Below are positions 57,736 through 64,000 of a DNA stretch of 64,000 nt, piece by piece. Positions within the stretch are counted from its first letter, which is position 1. Each line of letters starts with the position of its first letter. The DNA is from Zhengitettix transpicula (Eukaryota; Arthropoda; Insecta; Orthoptera; Tetrigidae): the NCBI GenBank assembly GCA_037074705.1, contig CM073590.1, positions 5,764,001-5,828,000 of the forward strand, in the 5' to 3' direction. The notes beneath the pieces were generated by a model, which saw only the letters and a list, made by a program, of their open reading frames with translations, was not told the DNA's origin and did no database searches. A program made the translations under genes and the position numbers.

Positions 57736-58959
57736 CGAGGGTTGTCAGATCAGTCTGGTAAATGCTTATGAAAGAGCGAGAAAGTTTTCACTTTTGCGGC
57801 GTTGTAGGTAAGCATGATCCTTTCAAAGATATTCCTAAAAGTTTTAAACATGTGTCAGTCTTAGTTTATTATTGATGGCAGCCTTCAGTAGTGTTAGATG
57901 TGTGGTCAGGCGAGGACATTAAACACTTTTATTTGAAGGGTTGGTCAGCTGAACAAATAAAAACCAAATTGTATGAATTTCATGCGGACTCTACATCAGC
58001 ATTGAAGACCATTTACTTGTGGATTGATGAGTTTAAACGAGGTCGCAGAAGCACAAAAGATGAAACTCACTCCGGCCGCCCAATTGAGGTCACCACTTAG
58101 GAAATCATCGAAAAAGTTCACAATATCGTAAGGGTATATTGCAGACTAAAATTACGTGATGTAGTTGATTCTGTAGGCTTCTCAACTGAACGAGTGTATT
58201 TCATCCTCCGTGAAAAACTGGACATTAAAAAGCCTTGGGTGCCACGACTGTCGACATTACACCAAAAACGGATTCGGTAAAACATTTAAACGCAGAATCT
58301 AGCAATGTTTAGGCGTAACCCACAAGACTTTAATGCACAGATTCGTAACCGTCGATGTAACTTGGATCCATCACTACACTCCACAGACAAAAATATATAT
58401 AAACAATGGACAGAAGCTGCAGCGATAAAAGCGAAGACAGTTTTTTTTCAGCTGGAAAGGTGATTCTGTCTTTTGGGATTCTCAGGGTATAGTATTCATA
58501 GTTTTCTTGGAAAAGGCCACAACCATAACTGGGATCTATTATGTTACTCTGTTGGATCGTTTGAACCGGGTGCTGATTGGCAAACGCGCGCAAGAAATAG
58601 CTGATTCGCCAAGACAATGCGCCAGCGCACACAGCGGTCTCAATGGCGAAAGCATACGAGTCGGGATTCGAATTGGTTTCTCACTCACCCTCTTCACCAG
58701 ACCTAGTACAAAGCGACTTCTTCTTGTTCCCTAACTTGAAAATTTGGTTTGGTGGAAAAGAAATTGTCATAAAATGAAGAAGTCACCGACGTCACGATTG
58801 TAGAGTTTGACCAAATTTATTTTTTGTGATGGGCTGGAAAAATTGGAAACTCGCTGGGCCAAATATACAGTCAAGAAGGGAGACTGTTTTGAGAAATAGA
58901 GTAGGTTTTCTAAAGGAAATTTTTGTTACATTTTTACCAAACTTATAAAACAGTCCTCG
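57736..58959 (+). mobile_element. mariner-family DNA transposon (inactive copy with both ends)
   Basis: The 5' end CGAGGGTTGTCAGATCAGTC...GGTAAA and the complement of the 3' end CGAGGACTGTTTTATAAGTT...GGTAAA form about 28-bp imperfect inverted repeats. TA lies outside at both ends (57734-57735 and 58960-58961), the target duplication of Tc1/mariner elements. Total length is 1.22 kb, a little under the usual ~1.3 kb. The coding sequence is broken by stops and frameshifts, so it cannot move itself. It contains the only nearly full-length transposase in the window. Confidence 0.92.
57891..58760 (+). pseudogene. mariner transposase pseudogene
   Basis: The N-terminal helix-turn-helix is at 57891-58100 (GWSAEQIKTKLYEFHAD, LWIDEFKRGRRS, DETHSGRPIEVTT then a stop). 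The catalytic part follows in other frames: FVTVDVTWIHHYTP near 58335 (the usual VDETW with E replaced by V; first aspartate kept), FWDSQGIVFIVFLEKATTI near 58478, QDNAPAHTAV near 58610 (second aspartate) and SPDLVQSDFFLFPNLK near 58697 (third aspartate). All three aspartates of the DDD set are visible, but on different frames. Spacing between the second and third looks one residue short. The encoded enzyme would cut and paste the element at TA sites. Confidence 0.9.
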
Positions 58960-59349
58960 TACTTCTCATTCTTCTTTAATCTTTTCCGTTCAATTTGTTC
59001 CACTAAATATTCAATATTAATTCCCTTAGTTCTGCACAAAACTTCCATACTAGCTCAGTCACTGTTCTTCCCTTGTGATCGTTTCCTTTCGTTCTATGTT
59101 TACCTTCCACCTACTTTCACGTCAATAATTCCTCACGCACCAATCATAAAAAGTCCATTTACTTGTCGCATGTAAGTGTGAGGTGTGGTTTGCTGACCAG
59201 CCAATTTGTGTCTACGTTTCCGCTAGTAACGTCTGGCGAGCCAATGTTGCATTGCGATTACCTTAAATTTTGTCACTCAGTTTTGTTCACTACAGTTAAT
59301 TGAATATTGTAATAATTAAATATAATATAATATGCATGAATGTGGCGTT
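58960..59349. other. unannotated region
   Basis: No feature seen. Confidence 0.4.
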
Positions 59350-59800
59350 TCTAAATGAAAGAACTTAAGTGAAAACTATTAAACAAGATTTATTAACAAT
59401 TTTAAGACAAGTATATAATACACAAAATATTTGGGATCTCAGGGTCTTGAACTGGGTTTGACAAATGGCAGAATTTATATAATCAAAATTACATTTACTT
59501 TTTATGGAAATCAATGTGTCTGAACATAGACGAAATTTGTTGCGGAAGAAATAATACTAAAGATTGAATTTAAACCATTTTAATTTTATCAAGAATTAAG
59601 GATCTCATTTTATCGATAATTAAATAATTAAAAAACGATCTGACTTTTATCTTTTAAACACGGTTTACAAATGATTTTAAAGTTTTTCTCTACTTACGAC
59701 CGCCCAGGTCTCTTTTTAGTTTTTCGTGCACAATTTTGGGGACATCACTGATTCTAAGTACTCACAGACTCTAAATGTTCACAGGCTCTAATTGGCGTTG
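59350..59800 (+). repeat. unclassified repeat R3, copy 3
   Basis: GTGGCGTTTCTAAATGAA, TTAAACAAGATTTATT, GATCTCAGGGTCTTGAACTG, AAACGATCTGACTTTTATC and CACTGATTCTAAGTACTCAC align in order with copy 2. Three short CACAG-CTCTAA units follow at 59760-59790. Confidence 0.6.
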
Positions 59801-62485
59801 TTTGTTAGTTGGTTTAACACAAATTGGTTGGTTCTCGACGCTTTTCTGCAACCTGGATTTGTAGATCTTGTGACTTTAGTTGGAAATGGACTTCATTGGT
59901 TTGTCTATGGCCAACATGATGAATCTACGCTCGACCACCGAATACACACTAGTTGCTCTGTCTCCTTCCCGACTGAATATTGCTTTACTTTTTAATATTT
60001 GAAAGCATGTTTGTGACTGGACCACATTCTTTCGTTCTGACTGCCGACTGTAAAAATTTTCGTCTGATCTATTCGCTGTCTGCTGCCCGACTGGACTGTT
60101 CGTCTCGTAAATTTTGAGCGCGTAGAACCTTCTCGATCGATCAACAATGCTTTCTTTGCCTTGCCGGTTTGTTGCGGCGTCCTCTATATCCACCAATAAT
60201 GAGTCCTCTACAATTCAACTTCTCAATTAGAACAATGCTTTAATTACCAATCACTACAATATATTATATATTTTTTATCGTATAAATTTGGAAAAAGAAA
60301 TTTTCAAGTTTTATGAAGTCGCCAACTGTTGGCGGTTATACATCAACATACATATTATTATTATTATTTACTGAGGTTTATAACGGTCGCGTCGACATCA
60401 TGGTCATGGACCCGTATGTTATTTTCAATAGATTACGTACCGTTAATATTTACATATATCTATATTCTTAACATTATTAGTGATTCTCGATCATGTTTTT
60501 ATTTTAAAAAGGGATCGCTATCAGATACTAAATAATTAAAATTAGAAGGCTAGTGCCTCTGTTAATCAGAAGTAAATGTGAAGCATTCATTACACTATCG
60601 GAAATATTTTGAAATCATGACCTGTAATATTTTAGTTTTGTTCCGGCAATTAAAATTTACTTTAGTTATACCGTGTCTGTTCCGTAGAAACGATTTTACT
60701 CTCAGTCACTATATTTGCGAATGTAAAAACTATTAGTTACGTAACCAGGAAGTTTGATATACCAAGAAATAAAAACGATGCCAAAATAAATTTTATGTAA
60801 TGAAGCATATAAAAGTCGCCTGTCCTAAATTCAACACGTATATATTATATTTAAAACCACAAAAAAGAAATGTTAGGCCCTCAAGAATAGAAATCTGATG
60901 AACTTGGTTTAAAATACACACTGAAACATTAATTATCGTTTGACATATTTATGTGCGGCGCAGAATTAAAGGGGCGATGTTACGGTTGTGGGCGCCTACG
61001 TGGACTACAAAGAACGCAGCTGAATCATTATTTATATTTCACATTTTTTGTCAAGCGGATTATACATTACTTGTTAATTTATCGCCAGAGGCCAGCTCTG
61101 TAGTGATGGTGGCACCAGCGATTGGCCAGACCTGTTACAAAAGTAATGCTGATTTAATAATCCTGCGAGTTCTGCTAATTGTGTGCTGCTGGAAATATGT
61201 TATGTGAGGATATAGTTGGCGTGAGAGTAATGAGAACAGACAGTTCTATCGCTAATTGTGTCGATTGTAAAAAATGTATTCAGCCAACATAAAGTATTTT
61301 AGATAATGTACAAATTGATTTAATAAAAACTCATGGTAATTTATGTGCCTAATGAATAGCTGGACATTTTAATTTAGATACAATTATTTTTAATCAGTTG
61401 TTAAATTAAAACAAACTCCTAAATTAGCATTTTCTAAAAAATACTAATTAATTTTAAAATATAGTGAATTAAATGCGATTACATAAATTAATCTCTTCTA
61501 CAATCTATAACAGAATGATTTAAAATATTCCAATTTTTGCATATTTTGTGCCTACTGAAAGTTGAAAGCATGTTTAATAAAAAATTATACTTTAATTACG
61601 CGGAAATATGTAAAAGACTGTTGGTATAATTTAAAAGTAATTGCGTGAAATTCCTTCATTCCAAACGTACATGACGCGAATTATAATTGGTTATAATTTT
61701 TGTTAAAACAAGAGAAATTGTAAGATATTTGTTGTTTACTTAAGGCATAGAACTATTAGAATCATCAATCCGAGTTGTCAGGCGTCCTTCTTCTTTTTAC
61801 AGACATTAAGACGTATTATGTAGATGTAACTGTTCTACTCGACGCGATTATGCTAACAGGGTTGAAAGAATTTTTCTCCACGTTTAGATTTTCTAACAAC
61901 GTTATTAAAAATTATTCATTTTAAATCTTTTTTAAACAAAATAATTCGAGGTTGTATCTTCCAAATAAGTACAAATTATACTTTCTCTTATTAAACTTTA
62001 TGAAATAAATTAATGTCGTACTGTTTACTTTATTTCGAATAATAAACAGCGACACTATAACCTTAGTGAGGTAAATCAAACTGAGTGTTATTTCGGATAT
62101 ATTAAGGTAATGTGATTAAAGTTCTATTTATTGTTTTTTTATCTTGAAAAGGGAGAATATGAGATACTTCATTTCAACATTAATCGACATACTGAAGGTA
62201 TCTGGCTGGCAATTTTGATGTCCATTAAGTTCACTGTCACAATTGAACATATTTCACTTATAAAATTTTAAGTTATTACGATTTACAATGATTGCGTATC
62301 CAAGGATTTAGTTTTTACACTTAAAATGTTGGTATTCATATTTTTTTACTATTTGTGGATATTTATTATTTTACAATCTGATATTTATAGATATTTTTAT
62401 AACTTAAAATACTGAATTGGCATTTGAAGCTAAGGGTTTACTCATTACTGTCCTTAGAATTCTGTTCATTGTATATTGTCTTTAA
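59801..62485. other. unannotated region
   Basis: 59990-60190 is GC-richer and has a 106-codon minus-strand frame (59876-60196) with no recognised domain; it may continue R3. A small (ATT)n lies at 60352. The rest is AT-rich without a recognisable feature. Confidence 0.4.
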
Positions 62486-62489
62486 CACA

Positions 62490-62850
62490 TATATTTAATA
62501 AAAAACAATGTTTCACTGGCCAAACTCTATTATGGTTGAGTCTTCTCATCTGATTGGAATTGTCGAGATGCTGGTTGACCTCTATGTTCACAGGTTGAAG
62601 AAGGCGTTGTTCATGACCTTATGAATGACGCGATTGTCAGTCATCACTTAGAGTTCTCGATGAATATCACTGTTGCGACAGAACCATGGCGCATCTCTAA
62701 TGTTTCTTAATACTCTGTTCTGGAATCGCTGAATTATTTGGAAATTACTGTTACAGGCACAACCCCAGAGTTGAATGCCGTGTGACCAAACGGATTTCAA
62801 TATTTGCTTATAAAGCAACAGCTTTTTGAAGTATTTTCGTGTCACTATTA
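62490..62850 (-). mobile_element. jockey-clade LINE fragment (RT C-terminal region)
   Basis: The minus-strand frame at 62845-62648 reads KLLLYKQILKSVWSHGIQLW, GCACNSNFQIIQRFQNRVLR and DAPWFCRNSDIHREL, the classic conserved C-terminal block of jockey-type reverse transcriptases (K-LLYK--LKP-W-YGIQLWG, IQR-QNK-LR, APWY-RN-DIHRDL). Further decayed pieces follow (NQHLDNSNQMRRLNHNRVW). It is both 5' and 3' truncated. It differs from LINE L, so a second jockey-like family is present. Confidence 0.85.
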
Positions 62851-62954
62851 CGGATAATAAATTAATATTATACCGTAGTTAAACGTTCTATACTTATCAA
62901 CGTTCTTCAGGTCAATATAGGAGCATATATAAATATTGGAGAGCAGGTAAAGTG

Positions 62955-63118
62955 CAAAGAATTACACATCTTTGCTATATTGCCAAAAAGATTGGTTGTT
63001 GAGAGATCTTTTTCCTGGTTGGAGAAATATAAGCGATTGTGGCGAGCTAAACCTCAACACTGGCCTGCAAATGGTTGGTCTAGCTTTTACTGCTTTGTCA
63101 CTGAAAAGATTATGAACA
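62955..63118 (+). pseudogene. IS5-type transposase, C-terminal fragment (bacterial-like)
   Basis: The first frame reads HIFAILPKRLVVERSFSWLE KYKRLW up to about 63045, and the next frame continues LNLNTGLQMVGLAFTALSLK RL then a stop at 63113. LPKRWVVERTFSWL--YRRLW, followed by LNTSLQMV-LAF--LLL-RL, is the C-terminal signature of bacterial IS5-group DDE transposases, including the third catalytic glutamate in VVER(S/T)F. One frameshift separates the two halves. Eukaryotic Harbinger/PIF transposases share the fold but not this C-terminal LNTSLQ block in my recollection. The family is common in Rickettsiales and other endosymbionts. The assignment is from memory of family motifs, not a search. 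Confidence 0.65.
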
Positions 63119-63250
63119 GGTTCTTAGATATATCATATATCATAGACAATCCACTCTGTCCTCCAAAGTTTTAAACAGGTCTTAGTTTACTTACTTTATT
63201 ATTTTCTTTATTATTAAAAACTGCTTTCAATAATATGGAGAAGCAAATTG

Positions 63251-63495
63251 TCAGCAATTGCCATTACTGATTTTGACTCACAGTTTACGCAGCTTATCGC
63301 AAGACAAATCAGAGAAATTGGCGTTTATTGTGCGATATTTCCAAGCAACATTGACATTCAAAATTCAATGGATTTATTTTTTCTGGAGAGCCGCAATGTG
63401 TAAACGATAATTTCTCTGAAGTAAATGAAGTAGCACATGAAATTATAAAATCTGCTGGCTATTATATAGAAGAGTTTGCTTGTTGTGCATTTTAA
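63251..63495 (+). pseudogene. guaA: GMP synthase N-terminal (glutaminase) fragment, bacterial-like
   Basis: From 63254 the frame reads [40 protein letters not shown], matching the start of GMP synthase (glutamine-hydrolysing): (I)AIIDFGSQ-TQLIAR-(V/I)RE-GVYCEI. At 63364 a second frame takes over with [20 protein letters not shown], corresponding to the GFILSGGP-SV- block (one G to E change). One frameshift and stops at 63401 and 63493 break it. GMP synthase converts XMP to GMP; this piece covers only the first ~70 residues of the class I glutaminase domain, before its catalytic cysteine. The close match to bacterial-type N-termini and the neighbouring IS5-like piece suggest endosymbiont-derived DNA. 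A fragment of the host's own GMP synthase is the main alternative. Confidence 0.6.
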
Positions 63496-63558
63496 TGTTG
63501 CTGAACCCAATAGCTTACTGTCCAATGAAGGTAAGCAAATTCTAACGAAAAAAATTAA

Positions 63559-63855
63559 AACAGAGCGTTAACTTCTAGGAGAACAGGATTAGAGTTTGGT
63601 CTTATTAAGATCAATGGCCAAGAACTATCTAGAGTACAGTTAGATGACATTGGAACTCATGTTATTATTGTAGAAGGTAGTGTTCCATTACTCATTAATG
63701 CTGAAATGATTCTGAATAGTAAAAAATCCCAAGATCACTTAGATAAAAGAGAAGTGAGCATGAAAGCTAGAGAATACTTTAATCATTACTCGTCGCTAAA
63801 AAAACCACTTTTCCTTTTCCCTGTTTTGTTATTTGGATACCAAGGTACTTACTAG
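63559..63855 (+). pseudogene. 98-codon open frame, unidentified, next to the guaA-like piece
   Basis: The frame is open from 63559 without an ATG at its start and reads TSRRTGLEFGLIKINGQELS and DDIGTHVIIVEGSVPLLINA, then SKKSQDHLDKREVSMKAREY, ending at 63853. Its regular pattern of hydrophobic strands looks like real, once-coding sequence. I do not recognise the family. Its position suggests it came with the guaA-like and IS5-like pieces, but the sequence does not prove this. Confidence 0.3.
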
Positions 63856-64000
63856 CTTCTGTGGTTTCTATAGGTGAGACAAGGCATACATAGATCACCA
63901 ACAAATTTCCTAATTCATGTTTTTTCTGTCCTGATTCTCTACTCTATTCAGTCGAAAAAACCTTCTATTTCTATTTATATATTGTGTATGGAAAACATGG

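Noticed and set aside
58330..58632. 100-codon minus-strand frame
   Set aside because: Shadow of the mariner transposase on the plus strand.
63251..63495. Considered as an intact bacterial guaA gene
   Set aside because: Only the first ~70 residues are present, with a frameshift and stops; the catalytic cysteine region and ATP-pyrophosphatase domain are missing.
1..64000. CRISPR arrays, rRNA genes, bacterial operons and intact viral genes
   Set aside because: I looked for regularly spaced identical repeats, rRNA signatures and long adjacent coding frames and found none.

Overview
The window looks like intergenic DNA from an animal, most likely an insect or another arthropod with a large, transposon-rich genome. 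It is AT-rich, has no operons or long intact reading frames, and is full of decayed eukaryotic mobile elements: non-LTR retrotransposons, mariner, a P/THAP9-like element, Helitron-like elements, MITEs, tRNA-related SINEs and microsatellites. I cannot name the species. I find no host gene that can be supported with confidence. Almost every open frame is either a fragment of a transposon protein or a chance frame in AT-rich DNA.

Layout. 0.3-5.3 kb is a head-to-tail series of Helitron-like elements, including a 2.95 kb copy packed with about ten ~275 bp internal tandem repeats. 8.8-11.5 kb holds a ~530 bp interspersed repeat (family A) directly followed by a decayed LINE (family L). 14.4-14.8, 46.0-46.5 and 59.35-59.8 kb share an unclassified repeat (R3). 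17.1-17.4 kb is a MITE (M2) with perfect 31-bp inverted ends. 18.9-20.35 kb is an old Helitron fragment split by another MITE (M1). 21.35 kb has a long (TC)n tract, a GC-rich block and a second LINE L relic. 25.4-26.3 kb has tRNA-like sequence and a core-promoter-like site. 27.95-28.97 kb has two copies of a cell rich in CCCGA motifs (R4; a third lies at 50.5 kb). 29.5-34.6 kb is a pile-up of family A, including an inverted pair and one copy split by an R1-type LINE relic. 37.5-42.6 kb reads as one P/THAP9-like transposon with a MITE in its THAP domain and a 3.23 kb Helitron in its middle. 48.9-49.35 kb is a complete 452 bp Helitron derivative. 52.2 kb is a nearly 200 bp hairpin form of M1. 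53.6-54.6 kb is a third LINE L copy. 57.7-59.0 kb is a mariner copy with both ends. 62.5-63.9 kb holds a jockey fragment, then two bacterial-looking pseudogene pieces: the C-terminus of an IS5-type transposase and the N-terminus of a GMP synthase (guaA).

The elements do not work together as a pathway; their relationship is a nesting history. The most unusual part is the right edge, where the IS5-like and guaA-like pieces suggest an old insertion of DNA from a bacterial endosymbiont (Wolbachia-like is a guess) into an arthropod chromosome. The next most unusual is the P-like element interrupted by two different younger transposons. Long stretches between elements (for example 11.5-13.6, 23.3-25.4, 34.6-37.5, 55.1-57.7 and 60-62.4 kb) show nothing I can identify.
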